Origin: Bacteroidota bacterium | GTDB taxonomy: Bacteria; Bacteroidota; Bacteroidia; Flavobacteriales_D; Sanyastnellaceae | Direction: 5' to 3' | Assembly (NCBI GenBank): GCA_027618855.1 | Contig: JAQCID010000091.1 | Coordinates: forward strand, 1 to 5,536 | DNA length: 5,536 nt | Shown here: in pieces, positions 1 through 5,536 of the stretch | Layout of the letters: each line of letters starts with the position of its first letter | Numbering within the stretch: the first letter of the stretch is position 1 | Translations under genes and position numbers: made by a program | Notes under the pieces: model-generated | What the model saw: only the letters and a program-made list of their open reading frames with translations | What the model was told of the DNA's origin: nothing | The model's database searches: none

Positions 1-573
1 AGGTTGTTGCCACTCCTCGATTCAGCGGCTTATCTCGCGGATCCAACATGGATTGTAGGGTTTTCGGACATCACGTCTCTTCATGCTTGGTCGACCAACC
101 TTGGAATCGCCTCTCTTCATGCCCCGGTCGCCTCGACTTTGCCATCTACCTTACGTTCTGATGTCGATGCTTTGTGGTCCTCCCTTCGCGGTGATTTCGG
201 CATCACGCCAGAAGTGAAAATTACAGGCGGAAACCTCAGTGTCTTATACTCTTTGCTGGGCACACCCTATTTTCCGGATGTTTCAGGTTCTTACCTCTTT
301 CTTGAAGATTTGGATGAATATCTGTATCACATCGATCGCATGTTCCTCGCTTTAAAACTGGCGGGTATTTTTGAAAAGGCCGATGGACTTGTCATCGGAA
401 CATTTGAAGATCTAAGAGACAATACCATCGCTGACGGTCAGTCTTTTGACAATCCATTTGGTCTTACAATAAAAGAAATAATTTCATCCCACGTACCGTC
501 AGGATATCCTGTGAAATATAACAACCCCATGGGACATGGAGAGAGAAATTACCCACTTGTTTTAGGTGGATGA
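1..573 (+). CDS. LD-carboxypeptidase, peptidase family S66 (LdcA-like), 5'-truncated by window edge
   Basis: This is the C-terminal 190 codons of a serine peptidase of the S66 family. These enzymes remove the terminal D-Ala from L,D-linked muropeptide tetrapeptides during peptidoglycan recycling. The reading frame is already open at base 1 (RLLPLLD), so the true start lies upstream. All three expected catalytic positions are visible: the nucleophilic-elbow serine in GFSDIT (Ser at codon 22, bases 64-66), the glutamate in LFLED (codon 102) followed by the family-typical Y-HIDR stretch, and the histidine in GHGERNYP (codon 179, bases 535-537). The protein stops at PLVLGG, right after the His motif. 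Family members usually run on for roughly 15-25 residues that form a last strand, so the C-terminus looks short. The next gene starts 44 bases downstream. Family assignment is firm; cytoplasmic recycling as the role is inferred from the family, and exact substrate specificity is not shown. Confidence 0.9.
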   Translation, partial: RLLPLLDSAAYLADPTWIVGFSDITSLHAWSTNLGIASLHAPVASTLPSTLRSDVDALWSSLRGDFGITPEVKITGGNLSVLYSLLGTPYFPDVSGSYLFLEDLDEYLYHIDRMFLALKLAGIFEKADGLVIGTFEDLRDNTIADGQSFDNPFGLTIKEIISSHVPSGYPVKYNNPMGHGERNYPLVLGG

Positions 574-617
574 AGACATTGTGAACGAGTGAATAACATT
601 CCCCTTACCTTCGCAGC

Positions 618-1814
618 ATGTACGGAAAAATGAAATCACACCTTCAGGGTGTACTCGCAAATATCGAGGAAGCGGGACTGTTTAAGAGTGAACGAATTAT
701 AGCCTCATCTCAGGAAGCATCAATTGTCCTTAGTGACGGAACGGAGGTCCTCAACTTTTGTTCAAACAACTACCTGGGACTTAGCAACAACAGTCGGGTG
801 GTAGCGGCCGCGAAGAAGACCTTAGATACACATGGGTTTGGCATGAGTTCAGTAAGGTTTATTTGTGGAACTCAGGATATTCATAAGGAATTAGAAACGA
901 CGATTGCGAATTTTCATCAAACCGAGGATACCATTCTATATGCTGCTGCATTTGATGCAAACGGCGGTGTTTTTGAGCCTTTGCTCACGGCAGAAGACGC
1001 GATTATTTCAGACGCGTTAAATCACGCGTCTATCATAGATGGAGTGAGACTTTGTAAGGCGAAGCGGTTCCGTTATGCGAACAATGACATGGCTGATCTT
1101 GAAACTCAACTCAAAGCCGCAAATGAAGCGGGAGCGCGGTTTAAAATCATTGTAACAGATGGTGTTTTCTCGATGGATGGTTATGTGGCAGAGATCTCCA
1201 AAATCTGTGATCTCGCGGACAAATACGAAGCGCTGGTGATGGTAGATGAGTGTCACGCAACAGGATTTATAGGGAAGACGGGAAGAGGTTCAATTGAGCT
1301 TCGTGACGCCATGGGAAGGGTTGATATTATTACGGGTACACTCGGAAAGGCGTTAGGTGGAGCCATGGGTGGATTCACAACGGGCCGCAAAGAGATCATA
1401 GAATTACTCCGCCAAAGATCTCGTCCCTATCTCTTCTCAAATTCACTTGCACCAAATATTGTAGGCGCCTCAATTGAGGTGTTCAAGATGCTCGACGAGA
1501 GCACGGAGCTTCGTGATCGTTTGGAGGAAAACACAAACTATTTTAAAGCAGGTCTTCGCACTGCAGGTCTTCCCTTTAATGATGGCGAGTCCGCAATCGT
1601 TCCTGTGATGTTAGGCGATGCGAGACTTTCACAACAGATGGCAAATCGCCTCCTCGAAGAAGGTATTTACGTCATCGGTTTCTTTTATCCAGTCGTTCCT
1701 CAAGGAGCGGCGAGAATTAGAGTTCAGCTTTCGGCATCACACACGCGTGCGCATTTGGATCACGCCCTGGCCGCATTTGAAAAGGTCGCTCGAGAGCTAG
1801 GCGTTATTGATTAA
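618..1814 (+). CDS. kbl: 2-amino-3-ketobutyrate CoA ligase (glycine C-acetyltransferase)
   Basis: This PLP-dependent enzyme of the alpha-oxoamine synthase group (fold type I) interconverts 2-amino-3-ketobutyrate plus CoA with glycine plus acetyl-CoA, the second step of threonine catabolism after threonine dehydrogenase. The 398 residues match the usual length of the family and align along their whole length with remembered E. coli Kbl. Hallmarks are [10 protein letters not shown] (46-55), [15 protein letters not shown] (72-86), [14 protein letters not shown] (131-144, His136 stacking on PLP), TDGVFSMDG (180-188), VDECHATGF (209-217, with Asp210 and His213), the Schiff-base lysine Lys244 in GTLGKALGG, and [15 protein letters not shown] near the C-terminus. 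DECH here replaces the DDSH of E. coli, a variant I believe also occurs in other members such as animal enzymes. The ATG at 618 gives the same N-terminal length as E. coli; an ATG at 630 would cost four residues. There is no clear Shine-Dalgarno sequence. No tdh is seen nearby. Confidence 0.97.
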   Translation: MYGKMKSHLQGVLANIEEAGLFKSERIIASSQEASIVLSDGTEVLNFCSNNYLGLSNNSRVVAAAKKTLDTHGFGMSSVRFICGTQDIHKELETTIANFHQTEDTILYAAAFDANGGVFEPLLTAEDAIISDALNHASIIDGVRLCKAKRFRYANNDMADLETQLKAANEAGARFKIIVTDGVFSMDGYVAEISKICDLADKYEALVMVDECHATGFIGKTGRGSIELRDAMGRVDIITGTLGKALGGAMGGFTTGRKEIIELLRQRSRPYLFSNSLAPNIVGASIEVFKMLDESTELRDRLEENTNYFKAGLRTAGLPFNDGESAIVPVMLGDARLSQQMANRLLEEGIYVIGFFYPVVPQGAARIRVQLSASHTRAHLDHALAAFEKVARELGVID

Positions 1815-1822
1815 CACGTTCG

Positions 1823-2899
1823 ATGAATATGCGCTCATCTGCAACAGATAGGTTTCTTATTGTAGGCTCCGGTCTGTCGGGAATTCTTATGGCCTGGGAG
1901 CTAGAGAAACGCGGCGTAGATTATGAGGTTTGGAATTCTGTAGCCAAATCGGGTCCTGAATCGAACAGTGCAACGAAGGTGGCAGCGGGGATGTTTAACC
2001 CAGTATCATTTAAAAGACTTGTCGAAGTTTGGAATGCCCACGAGCATATGAACGCGATGCGTGAAACCTATCAATCCTTAGAGTATTTTTTAAATCTTCA
2101 AGGAGAACTGTTTCACATTGCGCCCATTATGAGGGTTTTCCCCAATTCCCAATACCGAGACCTTTGGTCCAAGCGACTGAACGATTCACATCCTGTTGCC
2201 GAATTCCTTTCTGAAATTTCGGATGATTGTCCGCAAGATGTAATTGCTCCATATGGATTTGGCGTAGTTCCCGAAGCGGGTTGGGTCGATTTGCCTCTGC
2301 TCATGCACTCCTTTAAGTCAAACCTCGCGTTAAGAGGTAAATTCTTTGAGAAGAGTTGGAATTTCGCAACACAGACTCCTCCCAAATTCTCTCATGTCAT
2401 TGATTGTCGAGGTGTGGGAGCAACACAAGACTTCGCTTCCATCGGCCTTAAAATTGCGAGCGATCATGGAGAGATTCTGACAATAAAATCTCCAATAAAC
2501 ACAAATGGAATGTGTGTGAATCGAGTAAAATGGCTTCTCCCACGAGGGGATTCCACGTTTAAACTCGGCGCCACCTACAAATGGAACGTCACGAAAAGTG
2601 AACCCACCGACGAGGGACGTTCCGAAATGCTTCTCGCCCTTCAACCGATCATCGATCCAAACATTTTTGACAATTTCGAAATCACGGATCATGTCTCAGG
2701 ACTTCGTCCAGCTTCGACGGACCGCCGGCCCTATGCCGGCCCAGTAAATAATTTAAAAAACACGTACATTTTAAATGGTTTGGGCACCCGTGGCGTTTTT
2801 GTAGGTCCGACCACTGCGTCACACCTCGCAAACTTCATCTTTGACCAAACCCCACTGCCCCAGGACGTGCGACCCGCTCGCTTTTTTAAGGAACAGTGA
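1823..2899 (+). CDS. FAD-dependent oxidoreductase of the DAO (D-amino-acid oxidase-like) family
   Basis: This 358-residue flavoprotein probably oxidises an amine or amino acid; its substrate cannot be read from the sequence. The N-terminal Rossmann motif is FLIVGSGLSG (11-20, GxGxxG) with an acidic/aromatic strand end near residue 36. A conserved-looking TKVAAGMFNP stretch (51-60) is typical of a DAO subfamily I associate with Bacteroidota. A second FAD-contact strand appears as HVIDCRGVGA (191-200). The C-terminal FAD motif is GLRPASTDRRPYAGP (293-307) plus NGLGTRGVFVGPTTA (318-332). There is no signal peptide, so it is probably cytoplasmic. It starts 8 bases after the kbl stop, which suggests co-transcription; ATG 1829 (Met3) is an alternative start, and neither has a clear Shine-Dalgarno sequence. 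Co-location with a glycine-forming or glycine-using enzyme makes a glycine or amino-acid oxidase role conceivable, but this is inference only. Alternatives are ThiO-like or MnmC-C-like oxidases. Family confidence is high, function confidence low. Confidence 0.85.
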   Translation: MNMRSSATDRFLIVGSGLSGILMAWELEKRGVDYEVWNSVAKSGPESNSATKVAAGMFNPVSFKRLVEVWNAHEHMNAMRETYQSLEYFLNLQGELFHIAPIMRVFPNSQYRDLWSKRLNDSHPVAEFLSEISDDCPQDVIAPYGFGVVPEAGWVDLPLLMHSFKSNLALRGKFFEKSWNFATQTPPKFSHVIDCRGVGATQDFASIGLKIASDHGEILTIKSPINTNGMCVNRVKWLLPRGDSTFKLGATYKWNVTKSEPTDEGRSEMLLALQPIIDPNIFDNFEITDHVSGLRPASTDRRPYAGPVNNLKNTYILNGLGTRGVFVGPTTASHLANFIFDQTPLPQDVRPARFFKEQ

Positions 2900-2905
2900 T
2901 TCACT
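2895..2905. repeat. Short inverted repeat AGTGA-T-TCACT
   Basis: This is a perfect 5+5 base inverted repeat with a one-base centre. It covers the stop codon of the flavoprotein gene and lies 8 bases upstream of the candidate -7 element, in what would be the promoter spacer. The position suits a small operator, but arms of five bases arise often by chance and there is no second copy in the window. It is too short to act as a terminator. Confidence 0.2.
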
Positions 2906-2913
2906 CACATTGT

Positions 2914-2921
2914 TACGTTTG
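2914..2921 (+). promoter_or_regulatory. Candidate Bacteroidota-type -7 promoter element (TACGTTTG)
   Basis: TACGTTTG matches the Bacteroidota housekeeping -7 consensus TAnnTTTG exactly and sits in the 54-base gap before the YfiR-like gene. It would place transcription start near 2928, giving a leader of about 26 bases to the TTG at 2954. No convincing -33 TTTG/TTG element lies at the usual 17-23 base spacing (around 2887-2897), so the promoter is only half supported. If real, it separates the signalling genes from the upstream metabolic genes. Confidence 0.4.
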
Positions 2922-2953
2922 AAACCCTATGATGAGAGGGGAATAGAAGTGTA

Positions 2954-3559
2954 TTGAAAAGTTATCTTCGTAAGATGCACAAAGCTGAAATTCGCAACTG
3001 GCCACGAACTAATCCTGTTTGGGTTTTCCTCGCCGGTATCGCCATTGTTGCCGGACTTGGATTGGCCTGGATTCAGGGTGATCAGGGAGGGCCTAAGTTG
3101 GATTCTGCCGATACCATAGCGATTACGAAGGCGAGTTTTTTATTTCAATTTGCGAGATCAAATGACTGGCCTGAAGAAACAAAGGAAGGCAATTTTAAGA
3201 TCGGAATCCATGGGAACAGAATCCTTTTTGATTTTCTAGTTGAGAAATATTCTAGCCAATCTATTGGGAGCCAGATGTTGGAAATGGTGTGGTATGAGGA
3301 CGCAGAAATGACTGAATTTGCGCATATATTGTATTCAGAAGCAGAAGGTGATGATCTTGCGGTACTTATTAAATCGACAGGCAACCAGCCAGTTATGGTT
3401 GTGACATCTTTAAATGAGGCGTTAAAGATGCCAAAAGGAGCAGTAATGAATTTTCTCGTTCAATCAAGTAAGATTAGATATGAGTTAGATATGGACAATG
3501 CTGTTTTAAGAGGATTAATTGTTGGAAATAGAATCATGTCATGGGCTGTAACACGATGA
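2954..3559 (+). CDS. YfiR/DUF4154-like periplasmic signalling protein with N-terminal membrane anchor
   Basis: The protein has 201 residues from TTG 2954, or 194 from ATG 2975 (Met8). I prefer neither strongly: a purine-rich GAGGGGAA (2936-2943) lies about 10 bases before the TTG, while the ATG has only weak upstream purines. A hydrophobic segment at about 21-40 (PVWVFLAGIAIV...) after basic residues looks like a signal anchor or uncleaved signal; no clear AxA cleavage site follows. Residues 51-201 fit the YfiR (DUF4154) pattern: AITKASFLFQFARSNDWPEE (56-75), FKIGIHG (81-87), the DDLAVLIKS and QPVMVVTS strands (133-152), then MNFLVQSSKIRYELDMDNA (165-183) and a final NRIMSW strand. In Pseudomonas and E. 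coli, YfiR is a periplasmic repressor of the diguanylate cyclase YfiN. Here no cyclase is visible, so the partner is more likely the HAMP sensor downstream. The protein has no cysteine, unlike disulfide-bearing YfiR. The last four bases overlap the next gene. Confidence 0.8.
   Translation: MKSYLRKMHKAEIRNWPRTNPVWVFLAGIAIVAGLGLAWIQGDQGGPKLDSADTIAITKASFLFQFARSNDWPEETKEGNFKIGIHGNRILFDFLVEKYSSQSIGSQMLEMVWYEDAEMTEFAHILYSEAEGDDLAVLIKSTGNQPVMVVTSLNEALKMPKGAVMNFLVQSSKIRYELDMDNAVLRGLIVGNRIMSWAVTR
3556..3559 (+). promoter_or_regulatory. ATGA stop/start overlap (translational coupling)
   Basis: The TPR gene's ATG (3556-3558) and the YfiR-like gene's TGA (3557-3559) share bases. This decides the preferred TPR start and implies that a terminating ribosome can re-initiate, keeping the two envelope proteins in a linked ratio. 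No separate Shine-Dalgarno sequence is evident. Confidence 0.65.
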
Positions 3560-4515
3560 GTATGCATATTCTGAATCGAGGATTGTCATTTTTTGGATTG
3601 GCTCTTTTGCTTTCAGTCGTTGTGATTGCTCAACCTGGGTCAACCGCAAATCTGATAGACGAAGCCATTTCTTTTGCCGAAGCGGGAGCGTATGACGATG
3701 CGCTAAAGATGATAGAGCCTCATCTTGAAAACGATGCGAAGAATGACGCCAGAGCATGGTATGTTGCAGGTTATGCTCACAAAGGGAGGTACAAGGACAG
3801 TGCATTTCTTCATTCGTCAACCTCAAAAACAGCCAGTGCCGAAAGATCAATCGCTGTCATTCAATTGATGAAAGCATATGAACTTGATAAAAACAGTGCT
3901 TTCCCGGGTGTGATTTCAGAATTGGTGGAAGAGGCACTTGATTACCTTTCAAAGACATATATGAATGATGCGGTGAAAGGAGTTCATGGTTTTCAGATGG
4001 GAATGGACGGAGAAGTGCTGAAGTATTTTACGGAGTTTGTAAAGATTAAAAATGTACTGAGTCCTGATGAAAATTGGGTGCGAGAGGAGGTAGAGTTAGA
4101 GAAAAATCTTGCCAAAGCGAATCGGATTCTTTTAGAAAGCATTGATTTGAACAACACTTCAAGAACGCAAAAACAAGCAGCGTTGTTTGAAAAAGTAGTG
4201 AGCCATTATTTGAGGGCAATAGAATTGGATGGGCGAGATTATACAGCAAGATATAATTTGGCTATAAATCTATACAACAGAGGTGTTTCAGAGCTTAGGT
4301 CCATTGACCATACAACGTCAATGTTTGAGTTAATGGAGATACAGGATATTTGTGTATTGCTTTTTCAAGAAGCACTCGAGCCCATGCTGGCGGCTCACAA
4401 TATGGAGAGAACTAGAAAGGAGACTTTAAAGGGCCTGATGACGATTTATCGTGCCTTGAGTCAGAATGAGGAAAGTGAGAAATATAAAAGCCTTTTAGAA
4501 GAGGCCATTAAATAG
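3556..4515 (+). CDS. Exported tetratricopeptide-repeat (TPR) protein
   Basis: The protein has 319 residues from ATG 3556, which overlaps the preceding stop as ATGA. An in-frame ATG at 3541 would add five residues but lose this coupling arrangement. The N-terminus is a convincing Sec signal: basic residue at 8, hydrophobic core at about 10-25 (LSFFGLALLLSVVVIA), and likely cleavage around residues 26-31. No lipobox cysteine is present, so it should be periplasmic and soluble. The mature part is predicted all-helical, with TPR-like units at about 31-64 (LIDEAISFAEAGAYDDALKM), 65-112 (ending MKAYELDKN), 205-245 (VVSHYLRAIELDGRDYTARY, NLAINLYNRGVSEL) and 262-316 (ALEPMLAAHNMERTRKETL, GLMTIYRALSQNEESEKYKS). 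The last two resemble C-terminal TPR blocks common in Bacteroidota exported TPR proteins. No catalytic motif is visible; the role is presumably protein binding. Its position between a YfiR-like protein and a membrane sensor suggests an adaptor or co-sensor in the same pathway, which is inference. Confidence 0.88.
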   Translation: MSMHILNRGLSFFGLALLLSVVVIAQPGSTANLIDEAISFAEAGAYDDALKMIEPHLENDAKNDARAWYVAGYAHKGRYKDSAFLHSSTSKTASAERSIAVIQLMKAYELDKNSAFPGVISELVEEALDYLSKTYMNDAVKGVHGFQMGMDGEVLKYFTEFVKIKNVLSPDENWVREEVELEKNLAKANRILLESIDLNNTSRTQKQAALFEKVVSHYLRAIELDGRDYTARYNLAINLYNRGVSELRSIDHTTSMFELMEIQDICVLLFQEALEPMLAAHNMERTRKETLKGLMTIYRALSQNEESEKYKSLLEEAIK

Positions 4516-4516
4516 C

Positions 4517-5536
4517 TTGAGAATTATTACAACCTCAGAAAATAGAACCCGTTTTAGATTCACGATAGGCTGGAGGATGGCGCTTGGATTTGGGGTGTTT
4601 ACCTTGGCTGTAAGTGTACTCTTTTTACGAACCCGAACGATGTTGGGGGAGAGTCGTCAGCTTGGGAAAAACATAGACAATGTACTGGTGCCAAGTATAG
4701 GTGCGCTAGAAGATTTAGACAGGTCTATAGGGGAATCGAGAGTACGAATCAAACACTGGCTTACAGTACAAAGTAGAACTGATGATCCTGAAAAGAGTGG
4801 TTTGGTCGAACTCATAGATCAGACGATACCCTCTCAATATTCTATCCTCAAGAATATGGAATTTGCATGGGATGAAAATGCAACGATTCAGCTCGACAGT
4901 CTACAAAGAGATTTAGATTATCTTTTTATCGCGTATCACGAGATTATGCGTTTGCTTCCCGATTTTTCTAGCTACGACAATCCAATCGCGATGATGGATG
5001 CGGAGTATTATGCTTTAGAGGGGTCCAGCCTTCCTCTTTTTACGCATCGTATTCGCGACAGGTTGGATAAACTTACTGAATCCCAAAACTCATCACTTCT
5101 TGCATCCACAGGTCGAATGGAGCAACTTGGAGAAGATCTTAATACATACGCGGGCTCAGTTGCGCTTTTGGTTTTAATTCTAGGAATTATTGTGGGGCTG
5201 GCAGTAACACGTTCCATTCTCGTGCCTATTAGGCAGCTCAAACGTGCTGTATTGTATATGGGGCAAGGGAAGGAGCCTGACGGTCCTGTTCCCATTACGC
5301 CAGATGAAATAGGTGACATGGCAGTCGCTGTAAATAGACTTGCCGAAGGTCTACACAAAACACGGGTGTTTTCTGAAGCCGTGGGTTCGGGTGATTTTAA
5401 CTCGCCCTACGAGCCATTAAGTGATGAGGACTCTCTCGGCCATGCCCTTTTAAGTATGAGAGACGATTTGGCCACCACAGAAAGAGAACTTGAAATAAAA
5501 GTTGAAAACAGGACGGCTGAGATGAGCGAACAGAAA
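4517..5536 (+). CDS. Transmembrane sensor with periplasmic helical domain and HAMP; output domain beyond window (kinase or SpoIIE-type phosphatase)
   Basis: The frame is open from 4499 to the window end with no stop. The best start is TTG 4517, one base after the TPR stop. It gives a basic cytoplasmic tail before TM1; ATG 4577 (residue 21) would begin inside TM1. The visible 340 residues comprise TM1 at about 19-37 and a helical periplasmic domain at about 38-212 of the four-helix-bundle MCP-like type (VPSIGALEDLDRSIGESR then RIKHWLTVQ). TM2 follows at about 213-230 (GSVALLVLILGIIVGLAV), then HAMP at 231-282 (ILVPIRQLKRAV, then TPDEIGDMAVAVNRLAEGL). A second HAMP-like module runs from about 284 to 317 (GSGDFNSPYEPLSDEDSLG, then ALLSMRDDL), and a coiled coil starts at about 318 (TERELEIKVENRTAEM). 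The layout is typical of Bacteroidota sensor histidine kinases and SpoIIE-type phosphatases, both of which often follow such a helix. No catalytic motif is in view, so the enzyme class is unresolved; the absence of a methyl-accepting domain is likewise unproven. Confidence 0.85.
   Translation, partial: MRIITTSENRTRFRFTIGWRMALGFGVFTLAVSVLFLRTRTMLGESRQLGKNIDNVLVPSIGALEDLDRSIGESRVRIKHWLTVQSRTDDPEKSGLVELIDQTIPSQYSILKNMEFAWDENATIQLDSLQRDLDYLFIAYHEIMRLLPDFSSYDNPIAMMDAEYYALEGSSLPLFTHRIRDRLDKLTESQNSSLLASTGRMEQLGEDLNTYAGSVALLVLILGIIVGLAVTRSILVPIRQLKRAVLYMGQGKEPDGPVPITPDEIGDMAVAVNRLAEGLHKTRVFSEAVGSGDFNSPYEPLSDEDSLGHALLSMRDDLATTERELEIKVENRTAEMSEQK

Noticed and set aside
606..613. TACCTTCG just before the kbl ATG, a one-mismatch match to the -7 consensus with a TTG at 579-581.
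   Set aside because: Spacing to the TTG is slightly too long and the start site would fall at or inside the start codon, so promoter function is unlikely unless leaderless.
1017..1256. Minus-strand open frame inside kbl.
   Set aside because: It is fully covered by the conserved Kbl core including the VDECHATGF motif; it is a shadow frame.
2724..2740. Two copies of GCCGGC separated by 5 bases, able to form a 6-bp GC-rich hairpin.
   Set aside because: It lies inside the flavoprotein gene and encodes the conserved DRRPYAGP motif; there is no U-tract, so it is not a terminator and coding constraint explains it.
2881..2890. T-run (cttttttaag) near the end of the flavoprotein gene, possible terminator tail.
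   Set aside because: There is no GC-rich stem immediately upstream and it encodes the R-F-F-K residues of the C-terminus.
2929..2946. Tiny ATG-initiated frame (MMRGE then stop) ahead of the YfiR-like gene, resembling a leader peptide.
   Set aside because: Five codons with no regulatory residue run, no attenuator hairpin, and it lies at the expected transcription start; chance is the simpler explanation.
3539..3850. 103-codon minus-strand open frame over the start of the TPR gene.
   Set aside because: It is antisense to a signal peptide and TPR unit that read sensibly on the + strand; no homology recognised.
5008..5358. 116-codon open frame on the minus strand.
   Set aside because: It is antisense to a well-supported sensor frame with TM2 and HAMP motifs, and its translation is low-complexity serine-rich sequence with no recognisable domain.

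Overview
The window looks like a chromosomal segment of a Bacteroidota bacterium, probably a marine flavobacteria-like lineage. The reasons are a moderate, slightly AT-rich base composition, start codons mostly without a Shine-Dalgarno sequence, an exact TAnnTTTG-type -7 element, and several proteins whose closest remembered relatives are Bacteroidota families (the D-amino-acid-oxidase-like flavoprotein, the TPR protein, and a 4-helix-bundle/HAMP sensor followed by a HAMP-like module). This is inference from protein style; no marker gene such as rRNA is present. All genes are on the + strand and the segment is tightly packed, with no gap over 60 bases.

Region 1 (1-2899) is housekeeping. It holds the 3' part of an S66 LD-carboxypeptidase (cell-wall peptide trimming), a full-length 2-amino-3-ketobutyrate CoA ligase (kbl, threonine/glycine metabolism) and, 8 bases later, a DAO-family FAD-dependent oxidoreductase of unknown substrate. 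The usual partner of kbl, threonine dehydrogenase (tdh), is not in the window.

Region 2 (2954-5536, running off the end) is a compact putative signalling operon. It encodes a membrane-anchored YfiR/DUF4154-like protein, an exported TPR protein whose ATG overlaps the previous stop (ATGA), and, one base after the TPR stop, a transmembrane sensor. The sensor has a periplasmic helical domain, HAMP, a second HAMP-like module and the start of a coiled coil. Its output domain (histidine kinase or SpoIIE-type phosphatase are the main candidates) lies beyond the window. The two envelope proteins probably modulate or deliver a signal to the sensor, loosely analogous to YfiR controlling the HAMP protein YfiN, but with a TPR protein in place of YfiB. 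This three-gene arrangement is the most interesting item in the window.

No tRNA, rRNA, CRISPR array, insertion sequence, attachment site or convincing intrinsic terminator was seen.
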